NCBI GenBank assembly: GCA_002502785.1
Contig: DAQG01000103.1
Location: 1-54,143 of the forward strand
DNA: 54,143 nucleotides
Source of the DNA: Methanothrix harundinacea
Lineage (GTDB): Archaea; Halobacteriota; Methanosarcinia; Methanotrichales; Methanotrichaceae
Direction of reading: 5' to 3'
Part shown: in pieces, positions 34,707 to 42,879 of the stretch
Numbering within the stretch: the first letter of the stretch is position 1
Layout: the number at the start of each line of letters is the position of its first letter
Position numbers and translations under genes: made by a program
Notes under the pieces: generated by a model
Seen by the model: only the letters and a program-made list of their open reading frames with translations
What the model was told of the DNA's origin: nothing
Databases searched by the model: none

Positions 34707-36413
34707 ATGAGACATCCCCTATTTTGTCCCCTTTTCGTTCTTTTGCTCTTGGCAGCTTCAGCCTCGGCCCTCACCTACGGATCAGCCGATCCGACGTCAT
34801 TCGTCGAGGACCGTTTCGAGGGCATCGCCCCGAAGGGCGAGAGCATATATCACAAGATCCTCGTACCCGAGAACGCCTCTGAGCTATTCATCGAGATTCT
34901 GAGCGTCAGCGGGGAGACGGTAATCTTCGAGCTTGAAGATCCCCAGGGCACCCTCGCAGTAGATGGCGAGGACGATTACCAAGCCATCAAGGTGATCCGG
35001 CCCGCCCCGGGAGTTTGGACCCTCAAGGTCACAGGCGAAGGTGACTCCTCGAACCGCTACCTGGGCCTTGCAAGGACCGCCTCCGGCGAGTCCACAGGCA
35101 CCGTCACAAAGGCCGTCAAAAAGGACGAGATCGAGCCCTCCGAGATCGAGGTGGGAGAGAACGTCGGCAGCCTATCGTTGAACTTCAAAACCCTCTCCGA
35201 AGACGACCTGAAGATCACCCTCACCAGCCCCCTGGGACAGGAGGTCTGGACCACCACATCCCACAGACCCGATGAGATCAGGTCTGAGACGGTGGACTAT
35301 CCGATGCCAGGAACCTGGAAGGTTGAGGTCCGGGGTACAAATGTCAAAGAGAGCGGAAGGTACGAGATCGCCTGGACCAAGCTTGCAGGCCATCAAATTT
35401 GGCCATCGTGCGAGGGTTCCATCGACCTTCTCTCCGGAGGCGACTTCTCAGGCCAGGTGGCCGACGACGAGATCTGCTCCTACAGCTTGGCGGTCCCAGA
35501 GGGCGCGGGATACATGGCTCTCGGCTTATCCACCCTAACCGAGGACGACCTGAAAGCCACCCTCTATAACCCCCTCGGTGAAGACGTCTGGACTGCGACC
35601 TCCCACACCCCCGACCAGCCCATATCGACGGGGGTCCAGTTTCCGATGACCGGACTTTGGACGATTGAGGTTTTGGGGTCTGGGGTGAAATCGAGCGGCC
35701 GGTACTCCGGCTGGGTCGAACTGCTAAATGGCCCGTTTATCATATCCAACGGCCCCGATCTCCAAAGCGAGATATTAATCGGCCACGTCAGCGATGATGT
35801 GGGGGAGGAAGGTGGAAGGGAGTACGTCCTCGCCGTTCCCGAATACAGCTCCGATCTGACCTTGGATTTCAGGTCCCTCAGCGATGACGATCTGAAAGTC
35901 GTCCTCTTCAGCCCCGAGATGGAGCAGGTCTGGTCAGCCACCTCCACAGGCGTCGGTCAGGTCCGATCGAAGACTGTCGATAGCCCCATGGCCGGGGATT
36001 GGACCCTAGGGGTTCTAGGTCCAGGACTGAAAGAGAGCGGCCTCTATCTGGCCCAGGTGACCCTCGCGCCCATCAGTCTCCCTCCGGCCCCATCTACCCT
36101 CCTGATTGAGGGCGAGATATCAAGGGGAGACGTGGTCGACCACGATATATCGATAGCTGAAGACGTGGATATGCTCTTTGTATACGCCGTCCGCCAGGGT
36201 GGCGATCTGGAGCTGCGCCTTCTCAACCCCAGCGGGATCGAGGTAGATCGCACCACCTCCGGCATCCTGACGGTCACGGCTCCCCTACCCGGAACCTGGA
36301 CCCTCAAGGCCGTCGGAAAGGAGGGAGGAGAAGGCCCTGAGGATTATCAGATCCACATATGGATGGCCTCACCAGGCCAGCCAACATACGGATCTATGGT
36401 GGCTCCGATTTAA
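34707..36413 (+). CDS. exported PPC-like repeat protein
   Basis: The 568-residue protein starts with a signal peptide (MRHPLFCPLFVLLLLAASASA). The mature part is made of beta-sandwich repeats of the bacterial pre-peptidase C-terminal type: three closely related units around LSEDDLKITLTSPLGQEVW, LTEDDLKATLYNPLGEDVW and LSDDDLKVVLFSPEMEQVW, each ending in GTWKVEVRG- or GLWTIEVLG-like strands, plus less similar units at both ends. No protease or anchor domain is fused. Likely a cell-surface or secreted binding protein. A hairpin terminator follows. Confidence 0.82.
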   Translation: MRHPLFCPLFVLLLLAASASALTYGSADPTSFVEDRFEGIAPKGESIYHKILVPENASELFIEILSVSGETVIFELEDPQGTLAVDGEDDYQAIKVIRPAPGVWTLKVTGEGDSSNRYLGLARTASGESTGTVTKAVKKDEIEPSEIEVGENVGSLSLNFKTLSEDDLKITLTSPLGQEVWTTTSHRPDEIRSETVDYPMPGTWKVEVRGTNVKESGRYEIAWTKLAGHQIWPSCEGSIDLLSGGDFSGQVADDEICSYSLAVPEGAGYMALGLSTLTEDDLKATLYNPLGEDVWTATSHTPDQPISTGVQFPMTGLWTIEVLGSGVKSSGRYSGWVELLNGPFIISNGPDLQSEILIGHVSDDVGEEGGREYVLAVPEYSSDLTLDFRSLSDDDLKVVLFSPEMEQVWSATSTGVGQVRSKTVDSPMAGDWTLGVLGPGLKESGLYLAQVTLAPISLPPAPSTLLIEGEISRGDVVDHDISIAEDVDMLFVYAVRQGGDLELRLLNPSGIEVDRTTSGILTVTAPLPGTWTLKAVGKEGGEGPEDYQIHIWMASPGQPTYGSMVAPI

Positions 36414-36435
36414 CCGAAAAATCCGCGTCGAGAGC

Positions 36436-36460
36436 GAGATGCCCGGCCTACGGGCATCTC
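36436..36460 (+). terminator. hairpin terminator after the exported repeat protein
   Basis: GAGATGCCCG and CGGGCATCTC form a perfect 10-bp stem with a 5-nt GCCTA loop, followed by TTCAGATTTT. It begins 23 nt after the stop codon. Confidence 0.6.
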
Positions 36461-36521
36461 TTCAGATTTTACCAAAACGGGAGCGCCCTTAAATCGACCT
36501 ATCGGCCTCGTCTTTTCCGCC

Positions 36522-36941
36522 TCAGCCCAGGTTCTCCTCGATCCAGGCCTCGATCGCGTCCCTCACGTCCCGGAAGGCCTGGAGCCTTTCCTCCTCAGTA
36601 CCGGCCGCGGCCGCGGGATCGGGGAAGCTCTGGTGGACCCTCTTCCCACCGCCAGGGAAGAAGGGGCATGCCTCCTTCGCCCGGTCGCAGACCGTCACCA
36701 CCAGGTCGAACTCCTGACCACGAAGCTCGTTCAGGCTCTTGGATCGCTGGCCCGAGATGTCGACGCCCCGCTCATTCATCGCCCTGATGGCGAGCGTGTT
36801 GACCCGGGTCGGCTCGGTTCCGGCGCTTTCGACCTCGTAACGATCGCCGTGCAGGTGGCGCAGAAGCCCTTCGGCCATCTGGGAGCGAGCCGAGTTGTTG
36901 GTGCAGACGAAGAGGACGCGGGTTTTGGTGGTGGAGGACAT
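36522..36941 (-). CDS. arsC: low-molecular-weight phosphatase-fold arsenate reductase ArsC
   Basis: The 139-residue protein has the P loop VLFVCTNNSARSQMAEG (C-x5-R), a cysteine in VVTVCDRAKEACPFFPGG (the shuttle Cys of thioredoxin-linked ArsC), and HQSFPDPA with the catalytic Asp. It reduces arsenate to arsenite. I start it at ATG 36941 (MSSTTKTR). The same frame runs upstream into a DUF499 fragment, making an apparent fusion that I read as accidental. A second, broken copy lies at 38140-38560. No arsenite pump or ArsR regulator is nearby. Confidence 0.88.
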   Translation of the reverse strand: MSSTTKTRVLFVCTNNSARSQMAEGLLRHLHGDRYEVESAGTEPTRVNTLAIRAMNERGVDISGQRSKSLNELRGQEFDLVVTVCDRAKEACPFFPGGGKRVHQSFPDPAAAAGTEEERLQAFRDVRDAIEAWIEENLG

Positions 36942-37502
36942 GATCAGAGCCATATGATACCATTGTTTTATCTCTATCGATATCAGAACCGGCGGATCTT
37001 TGTGGCCACTTATGTAATCCTCCGTCGTCTCAGCCGTGATGATGAACATCTCCTCCGAGATCTCCACATCCCAAGCGGAGATCCACTCCTTGTAGAGGAA
37101 GGGGCCGTACTCGCCGCCGAGCCGGAAGGCGATCTCGCCCCAGGGAGTCTTCCTGAGGGGCGTTCCGTCGTTGCCGCCGCGCCCTTTTGATGGAGTAAAA
37201 CACGGTTCCCACGAAGACGGCGGTGACGGCCTCGGAGACACCGCAGAGACGCCCGATTTGGCCAGGATCTTATTTACGCCGGGCCAGCTCTCGGCCCTGG
37301 GGCCGTTTTTGGCGAGATGGTAGAGGAGGGTGAGGGCGTGGGTCTTTCCACCGGCGAACTGGGTTTTCAGGTTGAAGACGGCGGAGGAATCTGTCTTCTC
37401 GCCGGAGAGGCGCCTGACGACCTCAGAGGCCATGGATGACAGATTTTGAGGTAGGTACGTCCGCTCGAAGAACTTCTCCCGGGCGCCATCTTCTCCTCCC
37501 AT
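36942..37502 (-). pseudogene. N-terminal remnant of a DUF499-type ATPase
   Basis: The segment reads REKFFERTYLPQNLSSM, then NLKTQFAGGKTHALTLLYHLA, the P-loop region of the large DUF499 ATPases found in phage-defence islands. A stretch in the middle reads out of frame (KSGVSAVSPRPSPPSSW); in another frame the same bases encode VSEAVTAVFVGTVFYSIK. Family sequence then returns as GRGGNDGTPLRKTPWGEIAF, so two compensating indels are needed. After about residue 145 the similarity ends. The rest of the gene, normally about 1000 residues, is absent. The fragment is fused in frame to arsC. Confidence 0.7.
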
Positions 37503-37646
37503 CAGCTAATTCCGAAAGTCTACTGTTGGTAATCGAATCATCAAGACTTAAATTCACCGTAGGCGAAAGTCTGCAAGGGTCCAGCGATCTTCGGTGAGCG
37601 ACGATTCTCGGTGAGTTTCTAATATCATAAACGCCCAGTAATGGTC

Positions 37647-37880
37647 ATGAGCACATTGACCTACAGGGTCCTGCTCAAAAAAGAGCCTGAAGGCGGCTAC
37701 ACCGTGACCGTCCCCTCTCTTCCTGGTTGCGTCACCTATGGCGATACCATCGAAGAGGCGGTGGAGATGGCAAGAGAAGCCATCGAGCTATATTTGGAGA
37801 GCCTGAGAGAACACGGAGAAGAGATACCGACAGAGGAGGATACCCTGGAGTACACCCTTTCGGTAGAGGCACATGCCTAA
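37647..37880 (+). CDS. hicB: HicB-family antitoxin
   Basis: A 77-residue protein with the HicB fold: TYRVLLKKEPEGGYTVTVPSLPGC, then DTIEEAVEMAREAIELYLESL. It lacks a long DNA-binding tail, as in the short HicB types. An ATG at 37641 extends it by two residues. It overlaps the following hicA by 8 nt, so the pair is one operon, with the antitoxin first, the reverse of the classical hicAB order but common in archaea. Confidence 0.87.
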   Translation: MSTLTYRVLLKKEPEGGYTVTVPSLPGCVTYGDTIEEAVEMAREAIELYLESLREHGEEIPTEEDTLEYTLSVEAHA

Positions 37881-38097
37881 AGTGGGAGCACTCACCCCTC
37901 AGAAGATCATCAAAGTGCTGGAAAAGAGGGGGTTTGTGCTTGACAGGACCCGAGGAAGCCACCGCATTTACCACAACCCTGAGACGAAACGCAGAGTCGT
38001 AGTTCCTTTCCACAAAAAGAATCTTCCGAAAGGAACCGCCCTTGCCATTCTAAAACAGGCAGGGATCGACAGAGAAGAGTTAGAAGATCTGCTCTAG
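37873..38097 (+). CDS. hicA: HicA-family mRNA interferase toxin
   Basis: The 74-residue protein has the dsRBD-like HicA fold: KIIKVLEKRGFVLDRTRGSHRIY with the catalytic His in GSH, then VVVPFHKKNLPKGTALAILKQAGI. It cleaves mRNA unless bound by HicB. It overlaps hicB by 8 nt. The second arsC copy begins 42 nt downstream on the other strand. Confidence 0.9.
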   Translation: MPKVGALTPQKIIKVLEKRGFVLDRTRGSHRIYHNPETKRRVVVPFHKKNLPKGTALAILKQAGIDREELEDLL

Positions 38098-38139
38098 AAT
38101 ACTCAGATATCTCAAAACTGATCGTTGAGCACCGCCTAT

Positions 38140-38560
38140 CTAGCCCAGGTTCTCCTCGATCCAGGTCTCGATCGCGTCTCGCACGTCCCGGAAGGCCAGA
38201 AGCTGCTCCTCCTCGGTCCTAGCGGCGGCTGCGGGATCGGGGAAGCTCTGGTGGACCCTCTTCCCACCGCCGGGAAAGAAGGGGCAGGCCTCTTTCGCCC
38301 GGTCGAGAGACCGTCACCACCAGGTCGAACTCCCGACCACGAAGCTCGTTCAGGCTCTTGGACCGCTGGCCCGAGATGTCGACGCCCCGCTCATTCATCG
38401 CCCTGACGGCGAGCGGGTTCACCTCGGCCGGCTCGGTTCCGGCGCTTTGGACCTCGTAACGATCGCCGTGCAGGTGGCGCAGGAGCCCCTCGGCCATCTG
38501 GGAGCGGGCCGAGTTGTTGGTACAGACGAAGAGGACGCGGGATCTAGTGGTGGGGGACAT
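38140..38560 (-). pseudogene. arsC: second arsC copy, frameshifted
   Basis: The segment repeats the arsC at 36522-36941 almost base for base, including MSPTTRSRVLFVCTNNSARSQMAEG and the C-terminal helix ending AWIEENL (TAG stop at 38140-38142). Where the intact copy reads CGCAGACC on the plus strand, this one reads CGAGAGACC, one base longer, and the frame leaves at VVTV and enters SRPGERG. The shuttle Cys and Asp are lost. Because the same position is intact in the sister copy, this looks like real decay. Confidence 0.85.
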
Positions 38561-38583
38561 GATCTGGGCCTCTTGATACAACC

Positions 38584-38778
38584 TCATCTTCGGTCTTGCT
38601 TATTCCAGTTGTACAACGTCTCTTCAGAAAGAGATTCAAGGCAGCCCTCTACCGCCTCCTTGATGTTCTCCAGGGCCTCCTCAGCTGTATCTCCTTGAGA
38701 ATGGCAGCCAGGAAGTGCCGGACAGCTGACGATGTACCTCCCTTCCTCGTCTTCTTCGAGGGTCACCTTGAGCTTCAC
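38584..38778 (-). CDS. orphan HicB-like antitoxin
   Basis: A 64-residue HicB-type protein: KLKVTLEEDEEGRYIVSCPALPGC then DTAEEALENIKEAVEGCLESL. I place the start at GTG 38778, where family similarity begins; the open frame further upstream lies in the DUF4276 gene. No hicA is adjacent on this strand. It overlaps the end of the DUF4276 gene by 4 nt, so it could be the third gene of that operon. Whether it acts as an antitoxin is unknown. Confidence 0.75.
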   Translation of the reverse strand: MKLKVTLEEDEEGRYIVSCPALPGCHSQGDTAEEALENIKEAVEGCLESLSEETLYNWNKQDRR

Positions 38779-39578
38779 GGATGAGAGGTGGCTTGTGAAG
38801 TTGAAAACGTTTTCTTGCAATCTCCGGGAACAAGAACGTATGGCGATTGCAACAGGAGAAAGATTTGATCGAAAGATAATTGTGAGGCAAGTTCCAACAT
38901 TTTCGATACCCATTTGTTGAAATGAGGACATTCTTCCCGTATAAGTTCTAGCCCAATCCTCCTCGCAATCAGTGAGCCAAAAAGGACTTTATCGTAACCC
39001 TCATACAGATTTAGCAGCCTCTTCGAGGGTGCAGTAGTCCGACCTTCGTCTATCTCTTCAGGCGTGTTAAACTGGGTGCGTATATCTCTTAGTTCTTTCA
39101 GATGAGAACTGCCTTGATAGATCTCAAGTACGTGATCGATGGCTTCAACGTCGCTGAAAAGTAACCCTTCGAACTCGTGAAGCTGTATATACGGGATGAA
39201 ACGGGGATCATCTATGTCTTCTGCCAATCCCTTCTCCAGCATCATCACCTTTTTATAAGGGTCGCTTTGCCGTCTTGTCAATTGCCTATTTGGAAAATCT
39301 GGAGGCAGTTCATAAAGGTCAAACATGGTGGTGAGGTACGCGCCACGATCCTCTTTGAGCCATCTTTGGATGTCTCGTTTTACCTTGTCATATTTAGATA
39401 ATCCACCACGCTTAATCTCAATGGATCTGTCGAACCTACTTTTCTTGCGTTTCGTTTCGACGCTGCGTGCAGAAATAGATATGCCACGGGGCCCCAAATC
39501 TACTGCAAGAATCTTGTTTACAAAGGTCTCTTCTGTCGGCCCCTCCACGATGATGTTTACACGAACCGGGCGGCTCAC
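38775..39578 (-). CDS. DUF4276 family protein, partner of AAA ATPase
   Basis: The 267-residue protein has the family's order of motifs: VNIIVEGPTEETFVNKIL near the N terminus, TTMFDLYELPPDFP, a central MMLEKGLAEDIDDPRFIPY, and LHEFEGLLFSD. The early VEG-TEE glutamate and later acidic residues look like a Toprim-type metal site, but that is inference. Start: GTG 39578 has GGGAGG eight bases upstream, placed 2 nt after the ATPase stop; a GTG at 39614 would overlap it. Pairing with a RecF-like ATPase is typical of phage-defence modules. Confidence 0.8.
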   Translation of the reverse strand: MSRPVRVNIIVEGPTEETFVNKILAVDLGPRGISISARSVETKRKKSRFDRSIEIKRGGLSKYDKVKRDIQRWLKEDRGAYLTTMFDLYELPPDFPNRQLTRRQSDPYKKVMMLEKGLAEDIDDPRFIPYIQLHEFEGLLFSDVEAIDHVLEIYQGSSHLKELRDIRTQFNTPEEIDEGRTTAPSKRLLNLYEGYDKVLFGSLIARRIGLELIREECPHFNKWVSKMLELASQLSFDQIFLLLQSPYVLVPGDCKKTFSTSQATSHP

Positions 39579-39580
39579 CT

Positions 39581-40678
39581 CTATGGCCTCCCACCCAGGA
39601 CGTTCTTCTCCCACAGATCGCCAAGCGCATAATCTTCAAGCCATTCAATGAGCCTCTCGGGATCAACCCGTTCTATTGTAGTCGCGTGATCCTTCCGGTC
39701 GACGACTAAAAGGTCCTCTGGTTCAAACTGATTTACCAAGGTTACAGATTGGGTGGATACTATGAGCTGAGACCTTTTGGAGGCGCTTCTCATGAGCGAG
39801 GCCAAGACGTTGATTGCGTAAGGATGCAAGCCCAATTCGGGCTCGTCGATCAGTATCGTTGAGGGCATTTTGGGTTGCAGTAGGAGCGTGGCCAAGCAAA
39901 TGAATCGGAGGGTTCCATCAGAGAGATGGTGAGCAAGGAACGGATGATCTGAACCCCTTTCGCTCCATTCGAGACGGATTTTGTTCTCGTTTTCCGGCTG
40001 AGGCCTAAGCACGAAATCGTCGAAGAAGGGCGCTACCAGGCGGACTGTATCTCGGATCACCTCATAATGGGTGCTTGAGGTTTTTTGGAGGAGATATAGG
40101 AAAGCCGCCAAGTTACCGGCATCGCTCCTCAAGTAAAGATTATCGTTGATGTCTCCAGTTTTTTTGACGTGTGCGGATTCGCTCGTATCGTGAAAGTGAT
40201 AAACTTTCCAACCCTTGAGGCTATCGAGCACGTAACGGGCTACACGTTCTTCTTTTGCCTTTTCTGGTAATTCGCTCTCTAGATGTCCTCTGCCCAGCCA
40301 TAGCCCAAAGGGCTGAGGATAGCTCCGATCATGGAAATAACAGATTTCATTGGCGAATATGAGTAGATCATCTGCGGTCGGGACCCAGACGCAACTATAG
40401 GCATTTTGCCCAAAGATGAGGCTAATCCTGATTTCGTCAGTGACCTTCTGGCCAAAATACAGAAACGTATCGGCACCGCCAGCTTTCTTCACCGAGAATA
40501 TAAAGTTGCGTTCCACCATCTGGTTCAACAGATCGAAGAGCGAGATGAAATTGCTTTTACCGGAACCGTTCGCACCGATGAGGATGTTCATGGGGCGCAG
40601 TTCCAGGTCCAAAGATTTGATAGACTTAAAGCCATCTATATTTATTTTATCTAATTGAATATCGATACCCCTTTTGCC
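39581..40678 (-). CDS. RecF/SMC-like AAA ATPase (AAA_21 type), start unclear
   Basis: Walker A is MNILIGANGSGKSNFISL, the signature is HHLSDGTLRFICLATLLL, Walker B is TILIDEPELGLHPYA, and a switch His follows in IVSTQS. The first normal start, TTG 40612, omits the expected first strand. Upstream in frame the sequence reads DKINIDGFKSIKSLDLELRP, the usual RecF-like N terminus, but only ATT, ATA or other rare starts exist between it and a stop at 40679-40681. ATT 40661 follows AAAAGGGGT and may be used, or a base is wrong. It forms an operon with DUF4276 and possibly HicB. Confidence 0.82.
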   Translation of the reverse strand, partial: GKRGIDIQLDKINIDGFKSIKSLDLELRPMNILIGANGSGKSNFISLFDLLNQMVERNFIFSVKKAGGADTFLYFGQKVTDEIRISLIFGQNAYSCVWVPTADDLLIFANEICYFHDRSYPQPFGLWLGRGHLESELPEKAKEERVARYVLDSLKGWKVYHFHDTSESAHVKKTGDINDNLYLRSDAGNLAAFLYLLQKTSSTHYEVIRDTVRLVAPFFDDFVLRPQPENENKIRLEWSERGSDHPFLAHHLSDGTLRFICLATLLLQPKMPSTILIDEPELGLHPYAINVLASLMRSASKRSQLIVSTQSVTLVNQFEPEDLLVVDRKDHATTIERVDPERLIEWLEDYALGDLWEKNVLGGRP

Positions 40679-40808
40679 TCAAAGCCGGTGAATGGAACTT
40701 TTCAATCATCATCATGTGGACCTCATATATCCCATTGAGCTCCTCGAGATGATGGTTCGTCGTTGCGGTTAATATCAGTATCTCTCCGATGTCGTCAATG
40801 TACTGTTT
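40647..40808 (-). other. short open remnant upstream of the AAA ATPase
   Basis: Fifty-three open codons end at a TAA within the ATPase N-terminal region and read KQYIDDIGEILILTATTNH and VHMMMIEKFHSPALRQKGY. The composition is protein-like, but the frame has a stop before a plausible start. It could be the 3' end of a lost gene from the same island. I do not recognise it. Confidence 0.3.
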
Positions 40809-40954
40809 TTACCACACCTTCCGTACGCGCCAACGACGAGAAGGACCCCCCGGTGATGAGCGCAAAGAACACCGCCTTCATGCCCGCCAGAAACTGAGGT
40901 GCCCAATACGGTTCAAAAGTCTTTAAATGAAAAGGAGACCATGACACTGTAACC

Positions 40955-41509
40955 ATGCCCCAAAATCCCACTAAGCCCGAACACGAAGACGTCCCAGCCG
41001 ACCTCCTCACCGAGCAAGAGCGAAACCAGCTTCTAGCAAACCTCCACCGGACGCTGATCTGGGTGGGGGTCCAGGACCCCTACAAGCTCAATATCGACGC
41101 CGACCTTTTGAGAGAGGAGATGGAAAAAGACCTCATCAAGCCGAGCGACCTTCCGCCCGAGGTCCACCCGGTCAAAGGGGTCCTCGACCTCCGCCACCTG
41201 ATCTGGAGACTGATCCACGAGAAGGACCTGACCGAGAAGGAGGAGACGGAGGTCAAAGAGCTCATCAAGGTTTTGAAGGCGAAGGAGATCCGGGAAGAGG
41301 AGAGGCTGAAAGAGGAGAAGCTGACCCACGAGGAGGCCCACCTGCTTTTCGAGGAGACCGCCGCCGTCATCAGGACCCTGATGGACCTGAAGGAGATCCT
41401 GGAGAAGAAGGAGCACAAGACCGACGTGGGCAGAGAGATCGTGAAGAAGAAGGTGAACGACGTCAAGAGGTGGAACGTCTTCGTCGGCGAGATGAAAGGG
41501 AAAAAGTGA
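40955..41509 (+). CDS. charged helical protein, DUF5788-like
   Basis: The 184-residue protein is highly charged and helical, with LTEQERNQLLANLHRTLIWVGV near the start, LDLRHLIWRLIHEKDLTEKEE in the middle and LLFEETAAVIRTLMDLKEILE then DVKRWNVFVGE at the end. This order matches what I recall of DUF5788, a family limited to methanogens and haloarchaea. Function unknown. A CTTTAAATG box lies about 30 nt before ATG 40955. Confidence 0.75.
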   Translation: MPQNPTKPEHEDVPADLLTEQERNQLLANLHRTLIWVGVQDPYKLNIDADLLREEMEKDLIKPSDLPPEVHPVKGVLDLRHLIWRLIHEKDLTEKEETEVKELIKVLKAKEIREEERLKEEKLTHEEAHLLFEETAAVIRTLMDLKEILEKKEHKTDVGREIVKKKVNDVKRWNVFVGEMKGKK

Positions 41510-41569
41510 GAGAGGGGTTGAGTGACGAGCAGGGGTGGCTTGATGTCAAGCCAGAAGAGCTAGACAAGG

Positions 41570-42211
41570 CTAGAAGAACCGCATCAGCTCCTCGGCGATG
41601 ATTTTGTATCCGGCCTCATTCGGGTGGTCGAGGCCCGGAAGGATCAGGGAATCGAGGGGTACGCCCTCGGCGACCCGTCTCATCCAGGCTCCGTATACGT
41701 CCACAAACCCCACCCCCATCTCCTCAGCGACGTCTTCGAGGGTCTGGTAGTAGCTGAGGACGATCCGGTCGAACCGGGGCGTCAGCAGAGGCTCGGAGCT
41801 GAGGAGGAGGATCTCGGGCCCTGATCCGGACCCGAAACCTGACCCCGACCCCTCCAGGATTTTCTCCACGATTTCGATCAGGTTGCTCTTGAACTCGCCG
41901 AGCCGGATGCCCATGTACATGTCGTTTATCCCGAAGTTCACGGTGACAAGGTCGGGGGCGTGGTCTATCACGGACCAGTCGAGCCGCGCCAGGCCGTCGA
42001 GGCTGGTATCGCCGCAGACACCCTCGTTATTGAGGGCGATCTCGGCCTTCGGATACTTTTCTTTGAGCATCCACATCCAGAAGTGATCAAAGCCCTTTCT
42101 GACAGCAAAGCCGGCGGTTATGGAATCGCCGAAGGTGACGATTCTGACGGCCTTTCCCGCCTCCAGAAGGTAGACGGTACGCCTTGTGAAAGTGCTGCCC
42201 TCTTCGCTCAT
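41570..42211 (-). CDS. SGNH/GDSL-type esterase
   Basis: This 213-residue hydrolase has block I VRIVTFGDSITAGF with the nucleophile Ser, block II Gly in NNEGVCGDTS, block III GINDMYMG with the oxyanion Asn, and block V DHPNEAGY with catalytic Asp and His. A GSGSGFGSGSGPE linker interrupts a loop. No signal peptide is seen, so it is likely cytoplasmic. It overlaps the wHTH gene upstream by 4 nt, suggesting co-expression. Substrate unknown. Confidence 0.87.
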   Translation of the reverse strand: MSEEGSTFTRRTVYLLEAGKAVRIVTFGDSITAGFAVRKGFDHFWMWMLKEKYPKAEIALNNEGVCGDTSLDGLARLDWSVIDHAPDLVTVNFGINDMYMGIRLGEFKSNLIEIVEKILEGSGSGFGSGSGPEILLLSSEPLLTPRFDRIVLSYYQTLEDVAEEMGVGFVDVYGAWMRRVAEGVPLDSLILPGLDHPNEAGYKIIAEELMRFF

Positions 42212-42561
42212 TTAGATCCGGGGCCCGAATGGTGCGGCGGCGTGAACTTGTACCTGCTGTTGACGTACGTCGTCTTCTGAAGCTCCTTCACTATATGGTG
42301 AGCCTCAGCCCTGTACTTTATGATCGTCTTTTTCCCCTCAAGCTCCCTGTGGATCAGGCCCTTCTCCTCCAGGGACTTGAGCACCTCCAAGATCGCCTCC
42401 TCGGAGAGACCATCCTTCTCGGCGTACTTGAGCACCTTCGACTCGGTGCTGCTCGAGTAGGGGTCCTCTGTGGTCCCAAGGCTCCACATGTCTATAATCC
42501 GTCCGAATACCTTCTTCTCGTCTGCGAGAAGGTCCTTCTCCGTGATTTCAGCGAAACTCAT
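42208..42561 (-). CDS. winged-helix-like small protein
   Basis: The 117-residue protein has helices and a wing-like end (LSEEAILEVLKSLEEKGLIHRELEGKKTIIKYR), typical of winged-helix DNA-binding domains, flanked by an acidic N-terminal region and a flexible C-terminal tail rich in Pro, His and Ser. It overlaps the start of the SGNH hydrolase by 4 nt. It could regulate that gene, but nothing shows this. Confidence 0.72.
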   Translation of the reverse strand: MSFAEITEKDLLADEKKVFGRIIDMWSLGTTEDPYSSSTESKVLKYAEKDGLSEEAILEVLKSLEEKGLIHRELEGKKTIIKYRAEAHHIVKELQKTTYVNSRYKFTPPHHSGPGSK

Positions 42562-42634
42562 AGAACTAAACCTCCAACAAAACGAAGAACGAGACGCTAA
42601 ATCCGCCTCGCAAGAATACCATCACTTTGTCAGA

Positions 42635-42865
42635 TCACCTTGACAGATCCTCCGGGAGGTCCCCGGTCAGGATCTCTATCTTCTGCTCAGCCCCGTCCAG
42701 AAGGGCGTTGCACCTTCGCACCAGAGAGACACCCCTCTCGAAGGCTTTCAGGCTCTCCTCGAGGGTGAGGTCCCCCTCCTCCAGCGCCCGGACGATCTTC
42801 TCGAGCTCCGCGAGAGACCCTTCCAGGCTCAGATCATCAGACGCTGCATCGGTCAAATCCGTCAT
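42635..42865 (-). CDS. xseB: exodeoxyribonuclease VII small subunit
   Basis: A 76-residue helical protein with LEGSLAELEKIVRALEEGDLTLEESLKAFERGVSL, the XseB signature. Four to six copies bind each XseA and control its nuclease. An upstream in-frame GTG at 42916 or ATG at 42880 would lengthen it, but ATG 42865 follows GGAGGTGA at a good distance. Downstream of xseA with overlapping or near-touching ends, so they share an mRNA. Confidence 0.88.
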   Translation of the reverse strand: MTDLTDAASDDLSLEGSLAELEKIVRALEEGDLTLEESLKAFERGVSLVRRCNALLDGAEQKIEILTGDLPEDLSR

Positions 42866-42879
42866 CTCGGTCACCTCCA

